Of a DNA stretch of 61,361 nt, positions 1 to 8,644 are shown piece after piece (positions within the stretch are counted from its first letter, which is position 1; each line of letters starts with the position of its first letter). The DNA is from Daejeonella rubra. GTDB lineage: Bacteria; Bacteroidota; Bacteroidia; Sphingobacteriales; Sphingobacteriaceae. The translations under genes were made by a program, and so were the position numbers. The DNA lies in assembly GCF_900103545.1 (NCBI RefSeq), contig NZ_FNHH01000024.1, positions 1 to 61,361 of the forward strand. The letters are read 5' to 3'. The notes beneath the pieces are model-generated. The model was not told where the DNA came from. It saw nothing but the letters and a program-made list of their open reading frames with translations, and did not search any database.

Positions 1-10
1 CAAGCCAACA

Positions 11-145
11 CTCCCCCCGCCAGCGGTGGACAGCATGACGGTTAAAAAAAAATCGTATTCAATATTGGATTTTTTAGTTTACAGCTGATTCCTAGGCACC
101 CAGTGTCCACCGCTGGTCCGTGGGACTCCATTGGAGCGGGGGAAT
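11..145. repeat. Inverted-repeat element in the leading intergenic region
   Basis: A perfect 12-bp inverted repeat (CCAGCGGTGGAC at 20-31, complement at 105-116) encloses about 73 bp. A second G/C-rich pair lies just outside it: a C-run near 13-20 and GCGGGGG near 136-142. The element is far more GC-rich than its surroundings and carries no credible ORF. It could be a dispersed intergenic repeat, a small non-autonomous element or a strong hairpin. The rest of 1-419 is AT-rich, and I see nothing else in it beyond the leader of the ceramidase-like gene. Confidence 0.55.
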
Positions 146-419
146 TAAAGGGGATGGTCCTTCTCAATTATATAATAAGGATGACTAATAATTCTCCGAA
201 AAACTGCCAAATTAAGCTGTATTAATCGTTTTTTAACCTTCACTAGATTATATGGCGAAGACAGTAATAAATCGAAAATGATAATGAAGAGGTTTTAAAG
301 AGGTATGTATTTTCTTAGTACAGACCCTGTTCAAAATCAATTTAAAGGCTCTTTGTAAATCTAAAAAACATTAAATTACAATCGGCTTTAATGAAAAACA
401 TCCTCTAAAAAATTATACC

Positions 420-1802
420 ATGAAAAAATTATTTTCCTGCATAATTATCTCTGTTCAAATTATTCTGCTCTCAGAAAGACCAGCAGCACAGGAAAACAGC
501 CATTCAGGATGGAAAGCAGGAGTCGCCAGTGTGGTCATAACTCCTGAAGAATCTCTGTGGATGGCCGGATTTGCTCATAGAACAAAACCGTCGGACGGTA
601 AGCTTCATGAGCTTTGGGCAAAAGCACTTGTAATAGAAGATGCTTCAGGTAAACAGGCTTTACTTATTACTACCGACCTTTCGGGGATACCCAAAAGCAT
701 TTCTGATTCGATCAGAAACCAACTGGAAAAAAGATTTAAGTTCTCAAGAAGTCAGATTATTTTCAATACCTCACATACCCATTCAGGGCCTGTACTGGTT
801 GATGCATTATGGGATCTGTATCCGCTGGATGATACCCAAAAAGAAAGAATTACAAAATATACAAAGAAGTTTGAGCTACAGATTGAGTCTATTGTAAGGA
901 AAGCCTTAGGTTCTATGAAGCCCGTAAATATTTCATCAGAAAATGGTATTACCCGCTTTGCTGTAAACAGAAGAAATAATATTGAGAATAAAATAGATGC
1001 TCAAACGGATCTGAAAGGGCCAAGTGATTATGCAGTTCCAGTTATCAGAGTAAGTGATCAAAAGGGTAAAATTCTCGCACTGGCCTTCGGATATGCATGC
1101 CACAATACCGTATTACATGGATATGAATGGTCGGGTGATTATGCCGGATACGCGCAGATCACTTTGGAAAAAGCGCATCCCGGTGCAACGGCATTATTTT
1201 TTCAGGGCTGCGGCGGTAATCAGAATGCTTTGCCCAGAAAAACTGTTCCACTTGCTACCCAATATGGAAAGGAACTTGCCCTGGCAGTTGATGCTGTACT
1301 TGAGGGGGAGATGAAAATTCTAGAACCCAAATTAAGCACAGCCTATTCAGAGGTTAAGCTTGAGCTGGAAAAGGCACCAAGCAAAGATGAACTCCTGACA
1401 ATCGTTTCCAAAGAAACTGGTTATATCAAAAACTGGGCACTGAACATGATCAAAAAAGCTGACAAGGGCGAAACATTCATTAGTTCTTATCCCTATCCTG
1501 TTCAGTTCTGGCAATTGGGCAATCAGTCGATTGTGGCCCTGGGTGGTGAGCCGGTTGTAGACTATGCCATAAACCTTAAAAAGGTCTTTGGTCCTGATCT
1601 GTTTGTCATGGGCTATTCCAACGATGTGATGGCCTATATTCCAACGGCAGAAATATTACGGGAAGGCGGCTATGAAGGTCATACCTCTCAAATGGCCTTT
1701 GGAATGCCCGCAAAATGGAAGGAATCAATTGAACCAACCATCATGCGGGAAGTTATGATTTTGGCTGAGCAGCTTGGCGTAAAGGCAAAACCTAAACCAT
1801 AA
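420..1802 (+). CDS. Secreted neutral/alkaline ceramidase-family protein
   Basis: This 460-residue protein has an N-terminal signal peptide ending near residue 23. It then resembles the N-terminal domain of neutral/alkaline non-lysosomal ceramidases: an early GVASVVITP strand, ITTDLSGIP, the metal-site-like NTSHTHSGP stretch near residues 115-123, and a CHNTVLHG motif near 229-236. Family members hydrolyse the amide bond of ceramide, but short bacterial versions like this one, which lack the C-terminal domain, are mostly uncharacterised. The gene ends 56 nt from the convergent sialidase gene. Co-location with a sialidase hints at glycosphingolipid breakdown, but this is inference. The family call is fairly sure and the substrate is not. 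Confidence 0.75.
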   Translation: MKKLFSCIIISVQIILLSERPAAQENSHSGWKAGVASVVITPEESLWMAGFAHRTKPSDGKLHELWAKALVIEDASGKQALLITTDLSGIPKSISDSIRNQLEKRFKFSRSQIIFNTSHTHSGPVLVDALWDLYPLDDTQKERITKYTKKFELQIESIVRKALGSMKPVNISSENGITRFAVNRRNNIENKIDAQTDLKGPSDYAVPVIRVSDQKGKILALAFGYACHNTVLHGYEWSGDYAGYAQITLEKAHPGATALFFQGCGGNQNALPRKTVPLATQYGKELALAVDAVLEGEMKILEPKLSTAYSEVKLELEKAPSKDELLTIVSKETGYIKNWALNMIKKADKGETFISSYPYPVQFWQLGNQSIVALGGEPVVDYAINLKKVFGPDLFVMGYSNDVMAYIPTAEILREGGYEGHTSQMAFGMPAKWKESIEPTIMREVMILAEQLGVKAKPKP

Positions 1803-1858
1803 AAAATAGTGCAAATCTAAATTCGCATTTATTTAAAACAGATGCGAATTCAAACTCC

Positions 1859-3448
1859 TTATTTTAAAACATCACTTACCGGCACTCTCATAAAATACAA
1901 ATCGCCTGAGCCTTCATATACGATACCTAAGGTGTTTTCATCAATCCTCGTTAAGGAAGAATATCCATAGCTGTGGCGTTCGTCAAGTAAGAGTTCATTG
2001 GCAGGAAGCCAGGTATTGCCCAGATCAAGACTAGCCTTGATGGTCATGTTTTTCCTTGCAATCTGACTGGCAACATTACTGAAGAATAAAACCTCATTCA
2101 ACCTGCCATTTACCTTCACCCCGCATTTAATAAGGCTTGCCATACAAACAGGATCAGGAAGTGCTTCATTGGAAGTTGGATGTTCCAGCCAGGTTTTTCC
2201 CATATCCTTAGTGGTAGCAACCCTTCTGAATTTCCCGCGGTTATCGCGCATATTCAGCATCAAGGTACCAGGGGTAGTTTCAACAACCTGACTTTCGGTG
2301 GTATTTGATTTGGCACCTATTCCGCTTTTCCAGGTCTTTCCATGGTCATCACTATAAATAATGGAGGAATGCGGCATACCAGGTTTTTTACTTTCATCCC
2401 AATATTGGGAAGGGAAAACCAGGGTTCCATTTTGCATGACCATTCCATTACCGGGGCCATTGAAATAGATATGCCATTTGGGATCTTTAACCTGTGAGGT
2501 GATATTATAGGGCTCCGACCATGTTTTACCATCATCATCGCTACTAACCAGAACCAGCTGACCTGTTGTCTCCGGAGAAAGACCGGGTTCCGATCCTGCA
2601 ATTGACCGGTTACCTTTACTCCATAATGCAGCTACCCATATTTTTTTGGTAAGCGGATCAATCAATATGGCAGGATCTCCAATTCCACTGTTTTCATGAG
2701 GAGGACCCATATCCATAATCACCTTCATTGGTTCCCAGGTCTGCCCACCATCGGTACTGCGGCTCAACCCTACATCAATGTTTGCAGGAAGATCACGGGA
2801 ATTTACATAGCGAATATCATACACGGAGAGCAGGGTTCCTTTTTCTGTAGTGGCAAGCCCTGGAATTCGATAAGTATGGACGCCATCATCACCTGCCTTG
2901 CGGAAAGCGAGACCTGATCTTTTTGCAAAATTGGCCTTCCCGCCTGAGCTATTCAACTCTTTGTTTATTTTTTGTACGGATGTTCCTGTACTTAAAGCAA
3001 AAGCACGAATTGTCAGCTGTTTTGTTAAATCGGCAGTGCTTTTCAACACAGGACTGATCCAAATGGTATGCAAGCCGGCCTTAAAATTTATATCAATGGG
3101 AATGTTGACCTTACCTGAAAGATCTTTAACCGATCCAAGCAGTGTTGCACCAGTTAAAAAAGCGCGTTCATTATCTTTCCGGATATAAACATCAATCCTT
3201 TCAAGCGCATTTACGGCATTCTCATCCAGTAAGCAATGAACACTTTTATAGTTGACTTCTTTGCTTTCATTTACATAGATCCGTATCTGAATCGCCTCAT
3301 TATAAGTATCACGGATAATTAAAGGAATATCTGCATAAATCGCTGAAAGCTGCGGAGCTGAAGTATCTGTCGCCTTGTTTATTGGCGAGCAGGCTGAGAT
3401 AACTAATGCCAGAAATAGCAGGGAAAAATTAACAGTTTTATTCATCAT
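1859..3448 (-). CDS. nanH: Secreted exo-alpha-sialidase (lipoprotein)
   Basis: This 529-residue sialidase releases terminal sialic acids from glycans. The N-terminus is a lipoprotein signal with the lipobox Cys in LVISACSP. An N-terminal sialidase-associated beta domain spans roughly residues 30-170. The beta-propeller follows, with the YRIPGL arginine motif near 192-197 and a series of Asp-boxes (STDGGQTW, SDDDGKTW, SDDHGKTW, and weaker ones at DMGKTW and DLGNTW). It is the last gene of the minus-strand run, 24 nt after the MFS gene. The lipoprotein anchor suggests the cell surface or periplasm. Domain content is typical of Bacteroidota GH33 enzymes. Confidence 0.93.
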   Translation of the reverse strand: MMNKTVNFSLLFLALVISACSPINKATDTSAPQLSAIYADIPLIIRDTYNEAIQIRIYVNESKEVNYKSVHCLLDENAVNALERIDVYIRKDNERAFLTGATLLGSVKDLSGKVNIPIDINFKAGLHTIWISPVLKSTADLTKQLTIRAFALSTGTSVQKINKELNSSGGKANFAKRSGLAFRKAGDDGVHTYRIPGLATTEKGTLLSVYDIRYVNSRDLPANIDVGLSRSTDGGQTWEPMKVIMDMGPPHENSGIGDPAILIDPLTKKIWVAALWSKGNRSIAGSEPGLSPETTGQLVLVSSDDDGKTWSEPYNITSQVKDPKWHIYFNGPGNGMVMQNGTLVFPSQYWDESKKPGMPHSSIIYSDDHGKTWKSGIGAKSNTTESQVVETTPGTLMLNMRDNRGKFRRVATTKDMGKTWLEHPTSNEALPDPVCMASLIKCGVKVNGRLNEVLFFSNVASQIARKNMTIKASLDLGNTWLPANELLLDERHSYGYSSLTRIDENTLGIVYEGSGDLYFMRVPVSDVLK

Positions 3449-3472
3449 GGTTATGATTTTAATTTCAAAGAA

Positions 3473-4723
3473 TTATTGACTTTCCTGCGCTGTAAAGTCG
3501 TTATGTTTAGGCCGTAAAAAGGAGATCTGTATGATCAGCGCGACCAGTACAATTCCCGCAAGCATGGCAAAGTCCTTACCCAGGTTGCCCGCATCGGTTG
3601 ATTTCCCTAAAAGGTTGGTGATATAAGCTCCGGCAAAAACACCGGTCATGTTCATAACACCATAGGCCGTTGCCCGGTGTTTGGCAGAAACAAACTGGCA
3701 GAGTATCGGCATATTATTGGCATCGAACATTCCAAAACCAATCCCAAAGCATACCCCTGCCCCAATCACATGCACAAGGCTGTTGCCAAATCCTAATAAA
3801 AGCAGCGAAGGAATGGTCAATCCCAAACCGATTGCACTGGTATAAATTCTCCCCTTCAGATTTTTCTGTACCCATCGGTCTGAAAGAATTCCTCCGAAGA
3901 TTACGCCTATAAATGAAGAAGCAGCAATGGTAATGGTTGACAATGGACCAGCCAGAGTCATTGGAATATTTAAGTTTTCCGCAAATAAGGTAGGAAGCCA
4001 GTTTTTTGTGGCCCAACCCGGCAAACTAGGAATTGCAAAATAAAAGAGGATGATCCAGAATGAAACATTAGTAAAAAGCAGGGCTAAACCGCTGAAAAGT
4101 GAAGATCCTTTCTTCAGCTGAATCTGATCAGAACTTTCAGCAGCTTGTCCAGAAGATGTTTTATCTCGCAAAAAGAATATGAGGATCATTGAATAAATGA
4201 TACCAATAAATCCGAATGTGTGAAAGGTCGTTTGCCATGAGTAGGCATTTGCCACTGTTGCGCCAAAGCCTCCCAAAGCCTGCCCCATGTACAGACCTGT
4301 CATATGAATTCCAATTGCGAGCGATCGGGTCTTCGTGCTGTGGAAGTCGGCAATTAAGGATAAACCGGCAGGAATATATAAAGCTTCACTTACCCCCATA
4401 ATTGCTCTTAATACGTAAAGCTGATTAAATGTGGTCGCATATCCCATAGCAAAAGTTACACCTGACCAGACAAATAAACTCCCGATTATGAGCCATTTAC
4501 GACTGAATTTATCGGCAATAATGCCTGAAACAGGACTCATAAAGCCATATATCCAAAGAAATATGGCCATGAGATATCCAAAACTGGTAGCAGATTGAAG
4601 TTCTGAAATATCCATTTGCATGGCAGGGCGCATAGTTGCCAGTATCTGCCTGTCCATGTAATTCAGGAGAGCAACTACCCAGAGTAAGCCGACCAGTATC
4701 CAGGGATAATTTTTCGAGTTCAT
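3473..4723 (-). CDS. nanT: MFS transporter, probable sialic acid permease
   Basis: This is a 416-residue major facilitator superfamily protein with about 12 hydrophobic segments. The MFS signature is visible in the TM2-TM3 loop (ADKFSRKW). NYMDRQ in the first helix region is typical of the anion:cation and sugar-acid symporter branch. The gene lies 15 nt downstream of the nanM-like gene and 24 nt upstream of the sialidase gene. Inner-membrane import of N-acetylneuraminate is therefore the likely role, as in the nan operons of Tannerella and Bacteroides. Substrate assignment rests on context, and the symbol is by analogy. Confidence 0.8.
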   Translation of the reverse strand: MNSKNYPWILVGLLWVVALLNYMDRQILATMRPAMQMDISELQSATSFGYLMAIFLWIYGFMSPVSGIIADKFSRKWLIIGSLFVWSGVTFAMGYATTFNQLYVLRAIMGVSEALYIPAGLSLIADFHSTKTRSLAIGIHMTGLYMGQALGGFGATVANAYSWQTTFHTFGFIGIIYSMILIFFLRDKTSSGQAAESSDQIQLKKGSSLFSGLALLFTNVSFWIILFYFAIPSLPGWATKNWLPTLFAENLNIPMTLAGPLSTITIAASSFIGVIFGGILSDRWVQKNLKGRIYTSAIGLGLTIPSLLLLGFGNSLVHVIGAGVCFGIGFGMFDANNMPILCQFVSAKHRATAYGVMNMTGVFAGAYITNLLGKSTDAGNLGKDFAMLAGIVLVALIIQISFLRPKHNDFTAQESQ

Positions 4724-4738
4724 ATCTGTATAATGTTT

Positions 4739-5911
4739 CTAAAAGACAGGTTTCCCCAACATGATATTTGGTGTTCTGACCCCAGGTTTAATTTCACCGC
4801 TGGATAGAACAATGCATTCGCCCCATTTAGTGGCAGTAGTTGTTACATGGGCAGGAAATGGCAGTTCTTCAATTTTATTCCATGTATTTGCTTTTGTATC
4901 GTACAGTAAAAGTGCTTTGTCAAAGCCCTGATGATTGATTACCAAATGGTTTTTCTTAGTAACGAGCGATTCTTTTTCTTCGGATGATTTAGCTTGTGCG
5001 ATCTGAACCAGATAGGTTTCTATCTGATGAAAAACTTTGCCATTATCCCCACCGGCAATTAATACTAAATGATCAGCGAGTGGAACAGCGGCACCGGCAG
5101 AAAAGTTCATACTAGCTGAACCATCAGAAATTGGAGCTCCACTTTTCCAGGTCTTTGTTTGCGGATTGTAGATGAACAAGGTATTGTGTAATTCACTGAT
5201 GCCTGAAGGATCTTTTGAACGACCGCCAACAACATAAATATTCACCCCCTCAGGGCCATTTTGCACTACTGCCGCTGAGTTTGCCAGGGCAATTGGCATA
5301 TTGGGTAGCTGTTTCCACCCTTCCTCCTTTTTATCCAGATCAAGACTTAGGAAAGCTGGGGATGAAAGGCTGGGGCCATCACCACCAATTGCATATACTA
5401 CATTCCCGATATTGCAGAGAAAAATATTGGTTAAGGGATCTGGCAAATCAGGAAGTGCAGAAATCATTAGTTTGCCTTTCCCGGAATTCAATTTGATCAA
5501 AAAGGCTTTTTTTGAAAGTCCCGCTGCATTTTCACCTCCAGCATATATAATGCCTGATTGGGTAGATGTATTCCCGCAATACGCTATTGGTTCAGGTAAT
5601 TTTGCATTTATTTTTTTGTTCCAGACATACTTACCATCAAGTTTTTGAAGGATATTAATTTCATCCGAATAATGTTTTTTTCCACCTTCCCATGGCATTT
5701 TATCAGGGAAATTAGCTCCGCCGGCAATTAGTAATGCATGATCATAAACAGCGTTAATAGCACCAGCAAGGCCTATTGACCTGCTCCCATCTGCATTTTC
5801 CAGAGTGGCGATCTTCTCCCACTGAATAGTTGCAATAGCTTTTTCCTGAGAGAATGCCTCTGTATTTATGATCATGATAAAAAGAGAAAGAGAGAATAAA
5901 AACTTATTCAT
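4739..5911 (-). CDS. nanM: Kelch-repeat N-acetylneuraminate epimerase/mutarotase (NanM-like)
   Basis: This 390-residue exported protein has a signal peptide of about 21 residues. Kelch-type blades follow, with repeated GG pairs (LIAGGANFP, IYAGGEN, YAIGGDGP, YVVGGRSKD, LIAGGDNG). The architecture matches the cyclically permuted mutarotase family, whose E. coli member NanM converts alpha- to beta-N-acetylneuraminate in the periplasm. The start overlaps the end of the lyase gene by 8 nt, so the two are probably translationally coupled. The closing repeat FPAHVTTTATKWG near the C-terminus is also NanM-like. Confidence 0.88.
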   Translation of the reverse strand: MNKFLFSLSLFIMIINTEAFSQEKAIATIQWEKIATLENADGSRSIGLAGAINAVYDHALLIAGGANFPDKMPWEGGKKHYSDEINILQKLDGKYVWNKKINAKLPEPIAYCGNTSTQSGIIYAGGENAAGLSKKAFLIKLNSGKGKLMISALPDLPDPLTNIFLCNIGNVVYAIGGDGPSLSSPAFLSLDLDKKEEGWKQLPNMPIALANSAAVVQNGPEGVNIYVVGGRSKDPSGISELHNTLFIYNPQTKTWKSGAPISDGSASMNFSAGAAVPLADHLVLIAGGDNGKVFHQIETYLVQIAQAKSSEEKESLVTKKNHLVINHQGFDKALLLYDTKANTWNKIEELPFPAHVTTTATKWGECIVLSSGEIKPGVRTPNIMLGKPVF

Positions 5912-6845
5912 GATTAATTAGCTGGTCTTTGCAGGACTTGAATTTGTCGAAATCAAGTGCTTCAACATCCAATTTAAATGATTCGAAATCTTTACTGCTC
6001 ATATTCTTAACCGGAAGCCTGAATTCACCACAATCCACACCTGCTAATTTCATGTACGCTTTCCCAACAGATATCCCGCCATACTTGCCCAATAAGCGAA
6101 TGAAATCAATTGATCTTTGCTGTAATTCGCCTGCCGTTTTAAGGTCGTTTGAATTAAAGGCATCGATCAGGGAATAATAAAGCGGAGCGATATAATTAAA
6201 TGTGCTTCCAACGGAGGCTTTGTTACCAAGTGCCAGTGCGGAAAGCATATTCTCATCGCGACCCCACATCATATCATATTTGCCATTTTGGAAATTCATA
6301 CAAGATTGAAAATCCATAAAATCTTCATGTGTATATTTTATTCCGGCAAAATTCGGAATCTGACCATCAATAGCCTTCAGCAGGTCATACATGGCAATAT
6401 TCACTCCTGTTAATACAGGGATATGGTAATAATAAAAAGGCATATCCGGAACTTGCTCTGCTACTGCTTTGCATGAACGTGCGAGCATCTCTGCATTTGC
6501 AGGCTTGAAATAGAATGGTCCGGTAAATGATACGGCATATAATCCAATTTGTTGGGCATGTCTTGCGAGATCGATACAATCAGCAATACATGTTCCTCCC
6601 AGAAACATCATGACTTTAAACTCTTCATCATGATTTGAACATGCCGCCCATGCTTCTGCGACAGCTTTTTTCTCGGCAAGTGTTAACGAAACACCTTCAC
6701 CGGTAGATCCGCAAATAAAGGCACCGGTAACGCCATTTGACTTTAAAAATTTATAATAATCTGGAATTAATGACAGATTTAGCTCACCCAAACTATCAAA
6801 TGGAGTAAAGGGAGCAGATATTAAACCTTGTAAATGATCTTTCAT
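5904..6845 (-). CDS. nanA: N-acetylneuraminate lyase
   Basis: This 313-residue class I aldolase belongs to the DapA/NanA superfamily and cleaves N-acetylneuraminate to pyruvate and ManNAc in the cytoplasm. Visible motifs are GSTGEG at 47-52 (pyruvate carboxylate binding), the tyrosine of YYYHIP near 140 and the Schiff-base lysine of GIKYTHED at 170. The NAL-type residues and the nan neighbours favour lyase over dihydrodipicolinate synthase. It is the first gene of the nanA-nanM-nanT-nanH run, 197 nt downstream of susD, with its own ATG. Confidence 0.93.
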   Translation of the reverse strand: MKDHLQGLISAPFTPFDSLGELNLSLIPDYYKFLKSNGVTGAFICGSTGEGVSLTLAEKKAVAEAWAACSNHDEEFKVMMFLGGTCIADCIDLARHAQQIGLYAVSFTGPFYFKPANAEMLARSCKAVAEQVPDMPFYYYHIPVLTGVNIAMYDLLKAIDGQIPNFAGIKYTHEDFMDFQSCMNFQNGKYDMMWGRDENMLSALALGNKASVGSTFNYIAPLYYSLIDAFNSNDLKTAGELQQRSIDFIRLLGKYGGISVGKAYMKLAGVDCGEFRLPVKNMSSKDFESFKLDVEALDFDKFKSCKDQLINHE

Positions 6846-7000
6846 TTTACATAATTAATTTAAACACAATAATATGTGCTTAGCTATATTAAAACTATTT
6901 TTCAGGATTATCAATACGGCTCGTTCATTTCGTACCTATTGAATCTTCACTGACCTTATCAGAGCCGAAGCGATCTGATTATCAATTGGAATAATTTAAA

Positions 7001-7029
7001 TTGCAGAAGCTGTTGTTCAGCTCCCGCAA
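7001..7029 (-). terminator. Weak hairpin between susD and nanA (possible attenuator)
   Basis: On the minus strand, just after the susD stop, TTGC/GCAA and AGCTG/CAGCT arms pair across a 3x3 internal loop with a five-base apical loop. An AT-rich run follows rather than a clean T-tract. Such a structure could lower expression of nanA-nanH relative to susCD. The assignment is weak. Confidence 0.25.
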
Positions 7030-7042
7030 TTTATTATACTGA

Positions 7043-8614
7043 TCAGGTTCCCGGGTAACCTGTATTCTGATCATTTTTTAAAGTTTCATCACTCGCAAGA
7101 GTGCTCCTGTCGATTGGCCATATTATTTTATGGGCTTCCATAGCCTTATCAAGTACACCTACAAGAGGAAGATCTTTCCTGAAAACCAGAGGCTCAGCAG
7201 AACCATCCTGCATGCGGCGCAGATCGTACCAGCGCTTACCTTCAGCAACGAACTCTTTCCCTCTTTCCTCAAAAATAGCCAGCTCATTTTGCTCAAATGA
7301 TCCGCTGATAAAAATTGGTGCAGCTACAGCTCCATGGGCACGAACCCTGATCGTGTTGATTTCAGCAGCAGGGCTTTGTCCCTGTTTATTTTTTATTTCA
7401 GCTAACAGAAGATAAGCTTCTGCCAAACGGTAGATTGGGAAATCATCCGAAAAACTACGGGCACCTTCAACAAAGGTTCCAAGAAACTTCCGGAGATTAA
7501 GGGCTTTAACGGTCCCTTTATTAAAGTTTAAGAAAGTAACATTCGCACGGGTATCAGTAATACCATATTTTGCATAAAGCTCATACTTGTATTCATAACG
7601 AATGATAGTTCCACCACCGGCAACCTGCAGAGGATCACTTGAAGGAATTGCAACACCTTTATCATCAACATAACCACTTAAAGGGTCAGTTATAGCATAA
7701 ATAAACTGTCCATAGCTATTTGTTGCTTCTCCCTGCTGATATCTCAGTGCAAAGATGATCTCATTGTTACCGCGACTTGAAGCTACTGCTGCTGAATTGA
7801 AAACATTCGCAAAAGAAGACTGTAAACTGTACTTACCAATAACCTGCTCAACAGCTGCACGGGCGGTTGCAAGATCTGCTGCTGTTGTTGTTGGGGCGCT
7901 TCCATCAATTTTAACTTTAGCCGACCATAAATAAACTTCTGTTTGCAACATCTGGCTGGCAGCTAATGACCACTGAGCTTTTTGAAATTTAGTAGTGTAA
8001 TTAGCGGCAAAACTGCTTACCGATTTATTCACATCACTCTTAATAAAATCCAAAGTTTCCTTTTCAGTTTTAGCACGTGCGAGGTATGCATCCTGTGAAG
8101 TGGCCGGGGTATTGGTGATCACTTTCGGTTCAAGGGCCAATGGAACTCTACCATAAGTGCGATAAAGATGAAAGTAATAATATGCTCTCAAACCGTAAGC
8201 CTGTCCTAAATAATAAGATTTATCAGCAGCGCTTAAATAATCCGCCTTTTCTACCTGAAAAATAAAATTGTTAACCTGAAATATCGGGCCATAAAAACCT
8301 GCCCATCCGCTGATTCCGGGGGATGATTCACGTATATCCTGACGGATCACTGCAGCAGAGTTTAAGGATGCCGTTCCAGTAAAACTGGTTCCCTCACGAA
8401 GAGTTCCTCCTCTTAGTTCACCCAATGTGAAGAAAGTGAATTGAAAGCCTCTTAGCTGATTATGCAGTCCTACCATTGCCCCATCAACCTGTGATGTAGT
8501 TTTCCAAAAACTCTCACTGGCAAAATAATCTTCAGGAGTTAAATCCAGCTTTTGGCATGCGCTGAATGTCAGGATCAGCACAATGCTTAAAATATTTCTA
8601 TATATCTGTTTCAT
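7043..8614 (-). CDS. susD: SusD/RagB-family surface glycan-binding lipoprotein
   Basis: This 523-residue lipoprotein has its lipobox Cys at about residue 20 (LTFSACQK). The mature start KLDLTPEDYF and the C-terminal motifs RLAEAYLLLAEIKN, EERGKEF and KRWYDLRR are typical of SusD/RagB proteins. These cap the SusC channel and bind the oligosaccharide ligand at the cell surface. The gene lies 30 nt downstream of susC. In this locus the ligand is probably sialic acid or a sialylated glycan, like the NanU of Tannerella; this is inferred from context. Confidence 0.93.
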   Translation of the reverse strand: MKQIYRNILSIVLILTFSACQKLDLTPEDYFASESFWKTTSQVDGAMVGLHNQLRGFQFTFFTLGELRGGTLREGTSFTGTASLNSAAVIRQDIRESSPGISGWAGFYGPIFQVNNFIFQVEKADYLSAADKSYYLGQAYGLRAYYYFHLYRTYGRVPLALEPKVITNTPATSQDAYLARAKTEKETLDFIKSDVNKSVSSFAANYTTKFQKAQWSLAASQMLQTEVYLWSAKVKIDGSAPTTTAADLATARAAVEQVIGKYSLQSSFANVFNSAAVASSRGNNEIIFALRYQQGEATNSYGQFIYAITDPLSGYVDDKGVAIPSSDPLQVAGGGTIIRYEYKYELYAKYGITDTRANVTFLNFNKGTVKALNLRKFLGTFVEGARSFSDDFPIYRLAEAYLLLAEIKNKQGQSPAAEINTIRVRAHGAVAAPIFISGSFEQNELAIFEERGKEFVAEGKRWYDLRRMQDGSAEPLVFRKDLPLVGVLDKAMEAHKIIWPIDRSTLASDETLKNDQNTGYPGT

Positions 8615-8644
8615 CTTTTTATAATTTTTATTTAATGGTGATCA

